From: Undibacterium sp. Jales W-56
GTDB taxonomy: Bacteria; Pseudomonadota; Gammaproteobacteria; Burkholderiales; Burkholderiaceae_D
Reading direction: 5' to 3'
DNA: 64,000 bases
NCBI RefSeq assembly: GCF_025548535.1
Contig: NZ_JAJLQW010000007.1
Location: 124,001-188,000, forward strand
The notes under the pieces were generated by a model, which saw only the letters and a program-made list of their open reading frames with translations, was not told the DNA's origin and did no database searches. The position numbers and the translations under genes were made by a program. Shown piece by piece: positions 37,750 through 47,382 of the stretch; the first letter of the stretch is position 1; each line of letters starts with the position of its first letter.

Positions 37750-39582
37750 TCATTGCGCTAATTGCTTATTTTGCGCATCCAGCCAGACTTTCAGCGGCGC
37801 GAAATAATCGAGGATCGCGGAGGCATCCATCTTGTCTTCGCCGGATACTGCCTTCAATGCCTCGTTCCAAGGACGGCTGGCACCCATCGCCAGCATCGCC
37901 TGATATTTCGCACCGGCTTTTTTATCTTCAAAAATCGAGCAGCGATTCAAGGGACCGACATAGCCCGCTTCCTTACATAAGCCGCGATGCAACTGGAACT
38001 GTAAAATGTGCGCAATGAAATATCGGGCATACGGCGTATCGGCGGGCACATGGTACTTAGCCCCGGCATCGAAACCATTCGCTTCCATCGGCGCCGGACG
38101 TTTGATGCCCTGATATTTTTCACGCAATTCCCACCAGACTTTGTCGTAATCCGCAGGCGCAACTTTGCCGGAATAGACTTTCCAGCGCCACTGATCGACC
38201 AGATAGCCAAACGGCAAGAAAGCCACTTTTTCAAGCGCGCGATTCAGCAGGACGCCGATGTCCTGCGAGGCATCAGGCACTTCGCTGAGCAAACCGATTT
38301 TTTTCAGATACTCTGGCGTCACCGATAAAGCCACGGTATCGCCAATCGCCTCATGGAAGCCATCATTGGCGCCGGCTTTAAAAATATGCGGCTGCTTGCG
38401 ATAAGCAAGGTCATAGTAAATATGCCCCAGTTCATGATGAATCGTGATGAAGTCTTCGGTGGTCTGGTTGATGCACATCTTGACACGTACATCGGTCAGA
38501 TTATCCAGATCCCAGGCTGACGCGTGACAAACCACTTCACGATCACGCGGCTTGGTCAGCATCGATCTTTGCCAAAAAGACGGCGGCAACTTCTCCATAC
38601 CCAGCGAGGTATAAAAGCCTTCTGCGTATTGCGTCATGCCCTTGGCATCGATATTTTTTTGTTTCAATACCGCACCGACATCCAGCGACGAAGCCTGGCC
38701 TTGCGGCTTCACCAGCGGATATAAATTTTCCCAGGACTGGCTCCACATATTACCGAACAGATGCGCAGGGACAGGGCCGGTCAAAGGTACCACGTCCGGC
38801 CCATAGGTCTGACGTAATTTCAGCCGGACATATAGATGCAGCGCGTCGTACAGGGGTTTTACCTGCTGCCACAGACGCTCGGTATCGGCCTCGAATGCAT
38901 CTGCCGACATATCGTACTGCGAGCGCCACAAAGCGCCGGTATCGGCAAAACCCATTTCGCGCGCGCCCTTGTTCGACACCGCGACATAATTCACATAACT
39001 GTCTTTATACTTGCTTGCCTGCTGATGCCAGCCCATCCAGACATCTTTCAGCACCGCCGGATCATGGCTCTGCGCCATGATCTCTTCCATCTGCCCTAGG
39101 TCGAGGCAAGTGCTTGCGTCACCTGGTTTTTTACAATATTTCGCCTTGCCGTATTCACCGGCCAAGGAGGTCCCCAAACGGGTATAAGCCTCGCGATCCG
39201 CCGCATCTTTAAAACTTAAATTCAATTGCAATAACTTCAGCTTGCGCTTGCTATCCGCCGACAAGGCCAGGCCGTTATAGCGGCGCGCCTGAATGGCAAT
39301 CTCGCTGCCGACGGTCAGGGCCTGCTCACTCGCTTGCGCAGACATTGCCTCCGTATCTTCCGTGATATGCGTTTCATACACCCACGCGGCACGCTGCGCA
39401 ATCACCGAGAGCTGTTGCAAACGCAGCTCAGCGTCGCGTAAAAATTGTTCGGCTTCGGCCACCGTCGGCACCGTCGCGGTTTTTTTGGCGCTTGTCGTCG
39501 TTTGTGCAAAGCCACTCGCTGGATAAGCAAGCGCCAGCGACATGATCATGAATGCGGGTGCGACCTGTTTGAAATAACGCAT
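37750..39582 (-). CDS. M2 family metallopeptidase (peptidyl-dipeptidase A-like)
   Basis: 610 aa with signal peptide (MRYFKQVAPAFMIMSLALAYPASGFAQ). Zinc motif HHELGH with the third ligand Glu in EAIGD 24 residues later, both as in angiotensin-converting enzyme and bacterial homologues such as XcACE. YARYFIAHILQFQLHR is also ACE-like. Expected periplasmic, removing C-terminal dipeptides. The ATG at 39582 has AAGGA five bases upstream and is better than the ATG at 39609. Confidence 0.93.
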   Translation of the reverse strand: MRYFKQVAPAFMIMSLALAYPASGFAQTTTSAKKTATVPTVAEAEQFLRDAELRLQQLSVIAQRAAWVYETHITEDTEAMSAQASEQALTVGSEIAIQARRYNGLALSADSKRKLKLLQLNLSFKDAADREAYTRLGTSLAGEYGKAKYCKKPGDASTCLDLGQMEEIMAQSHDPAVLKDVWMGWHQQASKYKDSYVNYVAVSNKGAREMGFADTGALWRSQYDMSADAFEADTERLWQQVKPLYDALHLYVRLKLRQTYGPDVVPLTGPVPAHLFGNMWSQSWENLYPLVKPQGQASSLDVGAVLKQKNIDAKGMTQYAEGFYTSLGMEKLPPSFWQRSMLTKPRDREVVCHASAWDLDNLTDVRVKMCINQTTEDFITIHHELGHIYYDLAYRKQPHIFKAGANDGFHEAIGDTVALSVTPEYLKKIGLLSEVPDASQDIGVLLNRALEKVAFLPFGYLVDQWRWKVYSGKVAPADYDKVWWELREKYQGIKRPAPMEANGFDAGAKYHVPADTPYARYFIAHILQFQLHRGLCKEAGYVGPLNRCSIFEDKKAGAKYQAMLAMGASRPWNEALKAVSGEDKMDASAILDYFAPLKVWLDAQNKQLAQ

Positions 39583-39899
39583 AAAGTCCTTTATCGAGTT
39601 CTTCACCATGGATAATGGCTGAACCGGAATGTAAGTTTACGGAGGAAAATCAGTGTGAAATATCGGTTTGATCAGTTTGAAATCAAAGGCCGCCTAATAT
39701 ATCAGCAATCTATTTAACCTTGTTGCTCTGCGTTGCTTTTATACCATTTACGTAATTTCGCGACAAAACCACGGCCATTTACGGCAAAAATGTGGGGATT
39801 CATCGCTTTACCGTAGCCGGTCTCAGGGTATTGAGGGATGATGCGTATCCAGCCAAGACGCGCAATATGATGCGCGTGCTCAAGAAAAATTGAGCAGGC
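39583..39899. other. intergenic region with short direct repeats
   Basis: 317 bp between the outward-facing M2 peptidase and LytS-like genes. It contains CCATTTACG twice (39744-39752 and 39775-39783), 31 bp apart, about 115 bp before the kinase gene. Otherwise no ORF or terminator. Confidence 0.4.
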
Positions 39900-41015
39900 A
39901 TGTGTATAACCTACTATCTGTCCACCATGTTTCCATTGTTTTTCCCGCGCGATAATCGAAAACTTATTTTGGCACGCACTGTACTGGTGCTGACTGCCCT
40001 TAATACTGTCATCGCCTTGTATTTAACCTATATCGATGGCTCAGGCGGATCGTTCCAGATCAACTGGGTATTTTCCATGTTCATCGGCACCAGCATCACG
40101 CTATTGGTGGATAGCAGTCGCTGGTTGATCTGGCGCTTCAAGAAACCCAATCTGATCGGCTTCGCGTTAATTTGCGTCACAGCAGCGCCGATCGGCTATT
40201 ACTTCGGCCACTATGTCGGCACACTTATTTTTCCTCAGGCAGTCTCTGTTCAGGTGGCGGCATCGAATCGGGGCGAGCGCGCAATGGTGGTCATGTGTAT
40301 TTTTCTCAGCCTGGCTTTTTGTTTCTTTTTCTGGAATCAAAACAAGCTCGCCGAACTAAGGGCCGAGGCGGAGCGAGAAAAAGCCCGCAACGCCGCCATA
40401 GAGCGGCAGGCAATGCAAGCGCAATTACAACTGCTGCAGGCGCAAATCGAGCCGCATATGCTATTCAATACGCTGGCCAATTTACAAGGCTTGATCGCCA
40501 TCGATCCGCACCGGGCGCAATACATGCTGGAACAACTGATACTGTATTTGCGGGCCAGCCTCAACTCTTCCCGCAACGACAAAACAACGCTGCAGCAAGA
40601 GTTCAGATTGATGCATGCCTATCTTGAATTGCTGGCGATACGCATGGGGAAGCGTCTGAGCTACGACATCGTCTTGCCGCCAGAATTACAAGGCATAGAA
40701 ATCGCTCCCATGCTATTGCAGCCGCTGGTCGAAAATGCGATCAAGCACGGCATAGAACCAAAGATGGCCGGCGGTCACATCCAGGTTACCGCCTCGCTGG
40801 AAGACACGGTATTGCATGTCAAAGTCAGCGATACCGGCATGGGATTACCGTTTGATTACCGGGAAATGCCGCCAGCCGGTGACAGCGCCAGCCACGTCGG
40901 CAACGCCAATGTACGCGAGCGCTTGCGCGCCCTGTACGGCACGGCTGCCAGACTCAACCTGAGCGCCAACCAGCCAGAAGGCGTGGTCGCCCATCTCACT
41001 ATTCCACTGAACTGA
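39900..41015 (+). CDS. LytS/YehU-type sensor histidine kinase
   Basis: 371 aa. Four to five transmembrane helices in the first 140 residues and no periplasmic sensor domain, a coiled-coil linker (about 145-185), then the His_kinase domain with phospho-accepting His in LQAQIEPHMLFNTLANLQ and a HATPase_c domain (LVENAIKHG for the N box, VSDTGMGLP for the G1 box). Paired with the LytTR regulator 18 bp downstream. Signal unknown. A second ATG at 39927 is possible. Confidence 0.92.
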   Translation: MCITYYLSTMFPLFFPRDNRKLILARTVLVLTALNTVIALYLTYIDGSGGSFQINWVFSMFIGTSITLLVDSSRWLIWRFKKPNLIGFALICVTAAPIGYYFGHYVGTLIFPQAVSVQVAASNRGERAMVVMCIFLSLAFCFFFWNQNKLAELRAEAEREKARNAAIERQAMQAQLQLLQAQIEPHMLFNTLANLQGLIAIDPHRAQYMLEQLILYLRASLNSSRNDKTTLQQEFRLMHAYLELLAIRMGKRLSYDIVLPPELQGIEIAPMLLQPLVENAIKHGIEPKMAGGHIQVTASLEDTVLHVKVSDTGMGLPFDYREMPPAGDSASHVGNANVRERLRALYGTAARLNLSANQPEGVVAHLTIPLN

Positions 41016-41033
41016 CAAACTGACACTACGACC

Positions 41034-41888
41034 ATGACACAACTCCGCGCCCTTGTTGCAGAAGATGAACCGATCCTGTCGCTGACCCTGCTCAGACATC
41101 TGGAAAAATTATGGCCCGACCTGCAAATTTGCAGCGTCGTGGATAACGGCGTATTCGCCGTACAGGAAGCGCTCGCTCAATTGCCGGACATCCTCTTTCT
41201 CGATATTAAAATGCCGGGCAAAACAGGGCTCGAAGCTGCACAAGAATTGGCCGAAGAATGGCCCGACAGCAAACCGTTTCCGCTGATTGTCTATGTCACG
41301 GCCTACGATGAATTTGCCGTCGATGCCTTCGAACATGCCGCGTCCGATTATGTGCTGAAGCCAGTCAGCGAAGAACGCCTCAGCAAGACCGTCACCCGCC
41401 TGCAAGCCCGCCTCGACAATGGACAGGAACGCTCAGGCGAGCTGGAGCGTGTAGTCGCGCAATTACGCAATCTGATACCCGGCGTTGGGAGCGTTGGGAA
41501 CCTCGGACATCCTGGCAGTGCCGGTAACAGCAACCTCAGTACCGCCAGCAATAACGCCACTGAAAAACTCACGCTGATACGCGCGGCAGTCGGCAATCAA
41601 ATCCGCATGATACCGATTGGCGACGTGTTGTATTTCGAAGCCACCGACAAATACATCAATGTCGTGACAGCCGAACACTCGTCCTTGATCCGCGTCAGTC
41701 TGCGGGAATTGTTGCCACAACTGGACAGCAATCAATTTTGGCAAATCCACCGCAGCACCGTCGTCAATACACAGTACATCCACACTGCGACCAGAGATGG
41801 CGCAGGCAAGCTGACACTCAAACTGCGCGGCAATAATGATAAGCTGCAGGTTAGCCGCGTGTATGCGCATCTTTTCAAGCAAATGTAA
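41034..41888 (+). CDS. LytTR family response regulator
   Basis: 284 aa. Receiver domain 1-125 with phospho-acceptor D57 (DILFLDIKMPG), acidic pair E10-D11-E12, conserved T in YVTAYDEFA and K in VLKPVS. A Gly/Ser/Asn-rich linker (about 145-175) leads to the LytTR DNA-binding domain (IGDVLYFEATDKYINVVT, FWQIHRSTVVNTQYI). Forms a two-component system with the LytS-like kinase. Targets unknown; possible direct-repeat sites lie upstream of the pair. Confidence 0.94.
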   Translation: MTQLRALVAEDEPILSLTLLRHLEKLWPDLQICSVVDNGVFAVQEALAQLPDILFLDIKMPGKTGLEAAQELAEEWPDSKPFPLIVYVTAYDEFAVDAFEHAASDYVLKPVSEERLSKTVTRLQARLDNGQERSGELERVVAQLRNLIPGVGSVGNLGHPGSAGNSNLSTASNNATEKLTLIRAAVGNQIRMIPIGDVLYFEATDKYINVVTAEHSSLIRVSLRELLPQLDSNQFWQIHRSTVVNTQYIHTATRDGAGKLTLKLRGNNDKLQVSRVYAHLFKQM

Positions 41889-41905
41889 AAATCAGACTTC
41901 GTTCT

Positions 41906-42391
41906 ATGAGCATCCAAACTACCGAACTGCAATGGCAATGCGCCGCGCTCGAGTCACTGACCGCAATCCAGCTCTACGATATTTTCGCGGCGCGCAGCGA
42001 GGTCTTCGTGGTCGAACAAAACTGTGTTTTTCTGGATATGGATGGTGTCGACAAAATTTCCCTGCACCTGGTTGGCTGGGGTAAGCGCGACGAAAAAAAT
42101 GCCGTCGCAGCCTATCTGCGGATCGTTCCGCCGGGCGTGACTTTTCCGGAAGTATCTTTGGGTCGCGTCATCACAAGCAAGGATTTTCGCGGTAGCGGCG
42201 CAGGCAAAGAGCTGATCACACAAGGATTGGCGCATCTCGAAAAATATTATCCGCAACAGCCGGTAAGGATCGGTGCGCAAGCCTATCTGGAAAAATTTTA
42301 TGGCAGCTTCGGCTTCGTCACCGTATCGGATGTGTATCTCGAAGACGATATCCCGCATGTAGAAATGCTGCGTCCTGCGAGCACCATGTAA
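41906..42391 (+). CDS. elaA: GNAT family N-acetyltransferase ElaA-like
   Basis: 161 aa. The ElaA pattern is clear: LYDIFAARSEVFVVEQNC near residues 23-40, then the acetyl-CoA loop VITSKDFRGSGAGKELI and AYLEKFYGSFGFVTVSD at the C-terminus. 17 bp after the response regulator, so probably the third gene of that operon. Physiological substrate of ElaA is not known. Confidence 0.9.
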   Translation: MSIQTTELQWQCAALESLTAIQLYDIFAARSEVFVVEQNCVFLDMDGVDKISLHLVGWGKRDEKNAVAAYLRIVPPGVTFPEVSLGRVITSKDFRGSGAGKELITQGLAHLEKYYPQQPVRIGAQAYLEKFYGSFGFVTVSDVYLEDDIPHVEMLRPASTM

Positions 42392-42401
42392 TTCAATCAA
42401 A

Positions 42402-42431
42402 TTGGAATACTAGGTCTTTTGCTTGTATAAT
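42402..42431 (+). promoter_or_regulatory. sigma-70-type promoter
   Basis: TTGGAA (42402-42407), 18 bp, TATAAT (42426-42431). Start of transcription near 42438, giving a leader of about 150 nt to the leader peptide at 42590. The leader contains a 6-bp hairpin GGGCGT/ACGCCC (42466-42483). Confidence 0.6.
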
Positions 42432-42589
42432 CCGGTGTGCTGCAAATTTAAAAAACAGCATAGCTGGGCGTTAAGGGACGCCCTCCCGCACAAGAGGCTC
42501 TCACCCTTATTTACTCCTTCCGTTTCTGGATGTGATTGACCAATTCGTATGGCGCAGCGGGCAGCCGATACACGAAAAGGAACAAGCAC

Positions 42590-42679
42590 ATGCAAAATCT
42601 TCCCCGCAATTCATTAAGCGCTCTTCAGAGCAATCCATCTCTTGTACCGTTCTCAGGCATTACGGGAGAACCAGCATGA
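42590..42679 (+). CDS. 29-aa leader peptide, translationally coupled
   Basis: Small ORF MQNLPRNSLSALQSNPSL plus eleven residues ending EPA. It has an excellent ribosome-binding site (AAAAGGAA seven bases before the ATG), and its TGA overlaps the ATG of the next gene as ATGA. No Trp or His run, no transmembrane segment; two NxLSALQSNPS-like polar stretches. It is probably translated to open the downstream start. Not recognised as any known family. Confidence 0.6.
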   Translation: MQNLPRNSLSALQSNPSLVPFSGITGEPA

Positions 42680-43203
42680 AACAAGCCAGCGACGAACTCA
42701 AAACCCGCGCCCGCATTTTGCTGAATGCATTAGAAAAGCAAACCCCCGCAGCCATGCTCAGAGTGCAACAACTATCGAAGCGTGCGCGCCGTCCCGTGCC
42801 CGCTTCATACAGCCTGCAACTCTGCCTGAACCTGGTTGCGATCGAAGTGGGTTTTCGTAGCTGGGAGCATGCACGCATCGTTCTGCAAGGCGAAGCGAAG
42901 AGCGGCGACGACATGGGGCAGTTCTGGTATGACGATAAATTATGCAGTGTGTTTATGAACGCCTGGTTTGTCGAATACGAAGTCGCGCGCGCCTTTGTGC
43001 AGGTGCGTGCAGACCGATTCTTGCTGCCTTACGGCACCCAGTTTGTGGTGGTCGAGCCGCCGTACCTGTCAGCGATAGGGGTAGAAATCGATACGCCGCG
43101 CTGGCGAACCGCTGGTCACGATTTGATGGCGAGTTACGGTAGTATCGACTGGCAAGTCTTCGTCAATCAACGATTGCTGGCAACGCGCGGTGCTTTTCAT
43201 TAA
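42676..43203 (+). CDS. hypothetical protein
   Basis: 175 aa, soluble, no signal peptide. N-terminal helical part (KTRARILLNALEKQTPAAML...YSLQLCLNLVAIEVGFRSWEHARIVL) resembles the small helical module found at the start of some glyoxalase-related hypothetical proteins, where a similar pattern ends in G-x-x-x-W. The C-terminal half (about 85-175) is a beta-rich region with WYDDKLCSVFMNAWF. Coupled to the leader peptide by ATGA overlap. Function unknown. Confidence 0.75.
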   Translation: MKQASDELKTRARILLNALEKQTPAAMLRVQQLSKRARRPVPASYSLQLCLNLVAIEVGFRSWEHARIVLQGEAKSGDDMGQFWYDDKLCSVFMNAWFVEYEVARAFVQVRADRFLLPYGTQFVVVEPPYLSAIGVEIDTPRWRTAGHDLMASYGSIDWQVFVNQRLLATRGAFH

Positions 43204-43217
43204 TCGCTGACAATCTG

Positions 43218-43252
43218 CTTGCCGTCATCGCTGTTTTCAGCATGGCGGCAAG
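43218..43252. terminator. hairpin between converging genes
   Basis: CTTGCCGTCAT-c-GCTG pairs with CAGCATGGCGGCAAG across TTTT. Strong stem with a single bulge, but no T run. Probably a bidirectional stop or processing site between the hypothetical gene and the DUF1223 gene. Confidence 0.5.
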
Positions 43253-43256
43253 TACA

Positions 43257-44036
43257 TTACAGACTGGCGCAAAACGGCAGCGACAAAGCCTGCAAGACCT
43301 CGCCTTTATCGGATTGCACAAACGCGGCAACCGCCAGATTCTTGCGCACCGCATGCGGCGGAATGTTGAGCTGTCGCGTCACACTGATGCCGCCGCTACT
43401 CATGCGAACCGGCTCCCCCCACTCACGCACCACATAATCATGCTGCAAGGTGACGCCACGGTTTTCGCCTGCCTGCACCTGCGACACCAGATTATTTTCG
43501 ACCAGTGCAAAATACAATTTCCCGGCATGCGCGGTCTTGCTATCGAGATGCACGGTCAATTGCCGCTCGTTCAAGCCATCGAGACTGAGACGGATATCGG
43601 CGCGTGCCGGAACCTGATTGATACGCTTCACCGCCTCGGTCACACCGCCACGCCAGTTGCGCAATTCCTGCCCGGCGACGAACATCTCCGGCGTATACAC
43701 ACTGCGCGATGAGGCCAGCTCCGCCAGCCAGCGCTGGCGCTGCGTGAATAAAGGTTTGGCGAATATATCTTTCCAGCCGATGTAATCCCAATAATCGACA
43801 TGCAGCGAAAGAGGCAATAATTGATCGGCGCTCAGGCCAGTGGATTTATAGATATTGCTGACGAACTTGTCGGCAGCCGGACAGCTATCGCAGCCTTCTG
43901 AGGTGTACAGCTCCAGCAGAGCGACTGTGTGCATGGGACTGCTCTTGCTGCACGTCTGCGCTGTCGCTGGCAAGCTGGCACCTACGGCCATGCTTGCCCC
44001 CAGATAAACCGCCAACGCGGAAACGATGCGATGCAT
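43257..44036 (-). CDS. DUF1223 domain-containing secreted protein
   Basis: 259 aa with signal peptide (MHRIVSALAVYLGASMAVGASLPATAQ). Thioredoxin-like fold with LLELYTSEGCDSCPAAD, so a CxxC pair (C-D-S-C) is present, then LPLSLHVDYWDYIGWKD and RQRWLAELASSRSVYTPEMFVAGQE. Family is conserved in proteobacteria; a periplasmic redox role is plausible but unproved. Confidence 0.88.
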   Translation of the reverse strand: MHRIVSALAVYLGASMAVGASLPATAQTCSKSSPMHTVALLELYTSEGCDSCPAADKFVSNIYKSTGLSADQLLPLSLHVDYWDYIGWKDIFAKPLFTQRQRWLAELASSRSVYTPEMFVAGQELRNWRGGVTEAVKRINQVPARADIRLSLDGLNERQLTVHLDSKTAHAGKLYFALVENNLVSQVQAGENRGVTLQHDYVVREWGEPVRMSSGGISVTRQLNIPPHAVRKNLAVAAFVQSDKGEVLQALSLPFCASL

Positions 44037-44096
44037 ACGACCTCCTCTACGCTAATTCATCATAGTCGCAGAACAGGTCGATTTCCTTACAAAATC

Positions 44097-45209
44097 TTAT
44101 GCGATACCGCGCAGCATCAATCTTGATTGTAAGGATTCCGGCAATATCGCCGACAGCTTCGCCGTGATATGCGCCTCATGCTTGCTCCACCACAATCCCG
44201 CCGCGATCAGCGCGAAACCCAGCACCGTCAGCAAGGCCACGAAGACAAAACTGTCTTTGAACAAATGCCAGGACAAATCGCCCAGCACCATTGCCAGACC
44301 GATCCCACCAAACACTGCAAACACTCTGCGCGCCAGGATCGCACCGATGAAGATCAAGCCCGTATTGATCGCCAGATACATCAACTTGCCGGACAAGGCG
44401 CCATCGCCCATCGACGACAAGGCGCCCCAGAAGGTCAGCAAGCCAAACAGATACAGCCAGAATGCGTAATCGATACCGCGACGCGAGCGCAAATCCACAA
44501 TCAGCGCCAGCACCAGCATGCCCAGACCAAACACCAGGGAAATCTGCTGGCGCAGATGCCAGTTGCCGCTGATCAGGCCCGCATCGCCTTGCATTAGGAT
44601 CGCAGGCACCACGTCCATGCCCATGTAAAACAAGGTCACCGAGATCGGCATCACCAGAAAGCTATATTGAAAACGCCACAGCATCAGCGCACCGGCCAGC
44701 AAAGTCGCCAGTTCCATCGTCAACCAATGCCAGTCTATCCAGCGATGGAAATCGCGATAATGCCCGGTCGTCGCGCTATCGGCCCACCAGCCCAGCACAT
44801 GCTGGAGCGCGAATATCGCCAGCGGCACCAGCGCAATCGCCAGCGTCGCAAAGATCCCCGCCGGCGCGCCCAAGCCGCGCTTATCCAGCCAGCTCGCCAG
44901 CGCCACCGCAAACAACAGGTACACCAGGCTCAGATCCAGCAGCACAGGCATGCCCCACTTCTCGACCGCCAGGGTACTGAATAAGGAACACGCCGCAATC
45001 GCCAGCATGCCGCCCAGGTAATACAAGACCGTCGTGCCGCTAAATCGCGTCGGCGCGTTGCGCCCCGTCATGCCGCCGTGTCCGCTTCGGTAACCAGCTT
45101 TGCGCGCCCGCGCTTCCAAAAATTGCAGCAATGGATCCACCTGCCCATAGTGCAACAAGCCCAAGTCCGCCGCCTCCATCAAGGCTTCACGCTTACATAA
45201 TTTACCCAT
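44097..45209 (-). CDS. DUF2157-like multi-pass membrane protein
   Basis: 370 aa. A short soluble N-terminus (1-55; REALMEAADLGLLHYGQVDPLL) precedes about nine or ten hydrophobic helices to residue 350. The N-terminal arrangement is like DUF2157 proteins but the match is loose. Sixty bases after the DUF1223 start on the same strand, so not clearly in an operon with it. Function unknown. Confidence 0.7.
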   Translation of the reverse strand: MGKLCKREALMEAADLGLLHYGQVDPLLQFLEARARKAGYRSGHGGMTGRNAPTRFSGTTVLYYLGGMLAIAACSLFSTLAVEKWGMPVLLDLSLVYLLFAVALASWLDKRGLGAPAGIFATLAIALVPLAIFALQHVLGWWADSATTGHYRDFHRWIDWHWLTMELATLLAGALMLWRFQYSFLVMPISVTLFYMGMDVVPAILMQGDAGLISGNWHLRQQISLVFGLGMLVLALIVDLRSRRGIDYAFWLYLFGLLTFWGALSSMGDGALSGKLMYLAINTGLIFIGAILARRVFAVFGGIGLAMVLGDLSWHLFKDSFVFVALLTVLGFALIAAGLWWSKHEAHITAKLSAILPESLQSRLMLRGIA

Positions 45210-45292
45210 TTGTTTGCCCCTCCAGTCTCGTCATTTTTTTTACTGCAGAGCTTATTAAAATCTTTTTTGGACGCGAGATGGAAAGTACTAAA

Positions 45293-45315
45293 GAAGTATC
45301 GCGAGCCGATACTTC
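45293..45315. other. 9-bp perfect hairpin upstream of glnS
   Basis: GAAGTATCG/CGATACTTC around CGAGC, about 190 bp before the glnS start. No T run. It may be an operator or a leader structure. Confidence 0.35.
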
Positions 45316-45504
45316 AGGTCGAGAATATTGATCTAAAAATAAGAAAACTCTGTGCACCTGTTTCTGCGCGACATCTTTTGCGCCAACCCGGCAGCAGTCA
45401 CCCGCGTCCAGCAATGCGAGATTTATGCTGGTCAGCACTGCGGTATCGAGGTGCGCTGCGGTAAAATGCTTGTCATCACATTATTTATTGAAATGATTGG
45501 CACC

Positions 45505-47301
45505 ATGAGCAACGACGCAAATACTAAAAAAACCGATACCAAATCTGAAGCAACTGCCAACACCCCTGCCCCAGTATCGAATTTCCTGCGCGGCATCATC
45601 GATCACGACCTCGCCGCCGGCATCTACACCCGCGACGGCATGCCCAATGTCATCACCCGCTTCCCGCCCGAGCCTAACGGCTACCTGCACATCGGCCACG
45701 CCAAATCGATCTGCCTGAACTTCGGTCTGGCACGCGATTACGCCGGTCGTTGCCATCTGCGCTTTGACGACACCAATCCGGAAAAGGAAGATCAGGAATA
45801 TGTCGACACCATCATCGACAGCGTCAAATGGCTGGGCTTCGATTGGAACGATAGCCCTGAACAAGGTGATGGTAGCCAACCCCGTAGCCATCTCTACTAC
45901 GCCAGTGATTATTTCGACACTTTCTACGCGATTGCCGAATACCTGATCAACGCCGGCCACGCCTACGTGGACAGCCAGTCGGCCGACGACATGGCCGCCA
46001 ATCGCGGCGACTTCTCCAAACCCGGCGTGAATTCGCCTTTCCGCGACCGCACAGCAGCCGAATCGCTGGATTTATTCCGCCGCATGAAAGCCGGCGAATT
46101 CCAGGGCGGCGAGCACATCCTGCGCGCCAAGATCGACATGGCATCGCCGAACATGAATATGCGCGACCCGGCGATCTACCGCATCCGTCACGCACATCAT
46201 CACCGTACCGGCGACAAATGGTGCATCTACCCGATGTACGACTACGCACATCCACTGGAAGACGCGATAGAAAACATCACGCACTCGATCTGCACCTTAG
46301 AGTTTCAGGATCACCGTCCGTTCTACGACTGGATCATCGCCCGCGCCACCGAAGGTGGTTTCTTCAAACAACCAGTACCGCGCCAATACGAATTCGCGCG
46401 TCTCAATCTGACCTATGTCGTCACCAGCAAACGCAAACTGCGCCAACTGGTAGAACAAAACATCGTCAGCGGTTGGGACGACCCGCGCATGCCCACCATC
46501 GTCGGCATCCGTCGTCGTGGCTACACGCCGGAATCCATCCAGCTTTTCTGCGAACGCATAGGCGTCACGCGCTCTGACGGCTGGATCGACTACAGCACGC
46601 TAGAAGGTTGCCTGCGCGAAGACCTCGACCCGAAAGCAGCACGCGCCACCGCGGTGCTGCGCCCGCTGAAACTCATCATCGACAATTTCCCGACGCTCGA
46701 TGGCATGAGTCAGATGATCACCTGCAGCGCACCAGTGCACCCGCACCAGCCGGAACGCGGCAACCGCGAATTCACCATCGGCAAAGAACTGTGGATAGAA
46801 CAGGAAGACTTCATGGAAGAACCCGTCAAAGGCTACTTCCGCCTGTTCCCTGGCAACAAGGTACGCCTGCGCTACGGCTACGTCGTTGAATGCACAGGCT
46901 GCGATAAAGATGAAAATGGTAACGTGATTGCCGTCCACTGCAACTACTTCGCCGACAGCAAATCCGGCACCGAAGGCAGCGCCAATTACAAGGTAAAAGG
47001 CAACATCCACTGGGTCAACGCCGCCGATGCCCTGGAAGCCGAAGTGCGCCTGTACGACCGCTTATTCACCGACGCGAACCCAGACGCCGGTGGCAAAGAC
47101 TTCATGGCTCTGCTGAATCCAAACGCATTAGAAATCGTCAAAGCTTATGTAGAACCGGGTATGAAAGACGTTGCGCCAGACACGCGTTTGCAGTTTGAAC
47201 GTCATGGGTATTTTGTGGCAGATCGCGTGGATTCTGTGAAGGGTAAACCGGTGTTTAATCGGGTTACTACTTTGAAGGATAGTTGGGGGAGTAGTTTTTA
47301 A
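45505..47301 (+). CDS. glnS: glutamine--tRNA ligase
   Basis: 598-aa class I synthetase. HIGH motif in PPEPNGYLHIGHAKS and KMSKS equivalent in VVTSKRKLRQL; the anticodon-binding beta-barrels follow (ELWIEQEDFMEEP, RLFPGNKVRLRYGYVV). The ATG at 45505 (MSNDANTKK) gives a 25-residue polar N-terminal tail; a 51-codon upstream extension contains no homology. Its end lies 81 bp before the first repeat of the retron RNA. Confidence 0.98.
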   Translation: MSNDANTKKTDTKSEATANTPAPVSNFLRGIIDHDLAAGIYTRDGMPNVITRFPPEPNGYLHIGHAKSICLNFGLARDYAGRCHLRFDDTNPEKEDQEYVDTIIDSVKWLGFDWNDSPEQGDGSQPRSHLYYASDYFDTFYAIAEYLINAGHAYVDSQSADDMAANRGDFSKPGVNSPFRDRTAAESLDLFRRMKAGEFQGGEHILRAKIDMASPNMNMRDPAIYRIRHAHHHRTGDKWCIYPMYDYAHPLEDAIENITHSICTLEFQDHRPFYDWIIARATEGGFFKQPVPRQYEFARLNLTYVVTSKRKLRQLVEQNIVSGWDDPRMPTIVGIRRRGYTPESIQLFCERIGVTRSDGWIDYSTLEGCLREDLDPKAARATAVLRPLKLIIDNFPTLDGMSQMITCSAPVHPHQPERGNREFTIGKELWIEQEDFMEEPVKGYFRLFPGNKVRLRYGYVVECTGCDKDENGNVIAVHCNYFADSKSGTEGSANYKVKGNIHWVNAADALEAEVRLYDRLFTDANPDAGGKDFMALLNPNALEIVKAYVEPGMKDVAPDTRLQFERHGYFVADRVDSVKGKPVFNRVTTLKDSWGSSF

Positions 47302-47369
47302 TTAAGCCTAGTATTATTGGGCGGTTACGTCCACCCTATGCACTTGCATTTACCTAGCGGCCTATATGC

Positions 47370-47375
47370 TATTAT
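47370..47375 (+). promoter_or_regulatory. possible -10 element for the retron RNA
   Basis: TATTAT placed 7 bp before the a1 repeat, so transcription would begin about 47382. Only a weak -35 candidate (TTTACC, 15-bp spacer) is seen, so this is tentative. Confidence 0.3.
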
Positions 47376-47382
47376 TCTTATT

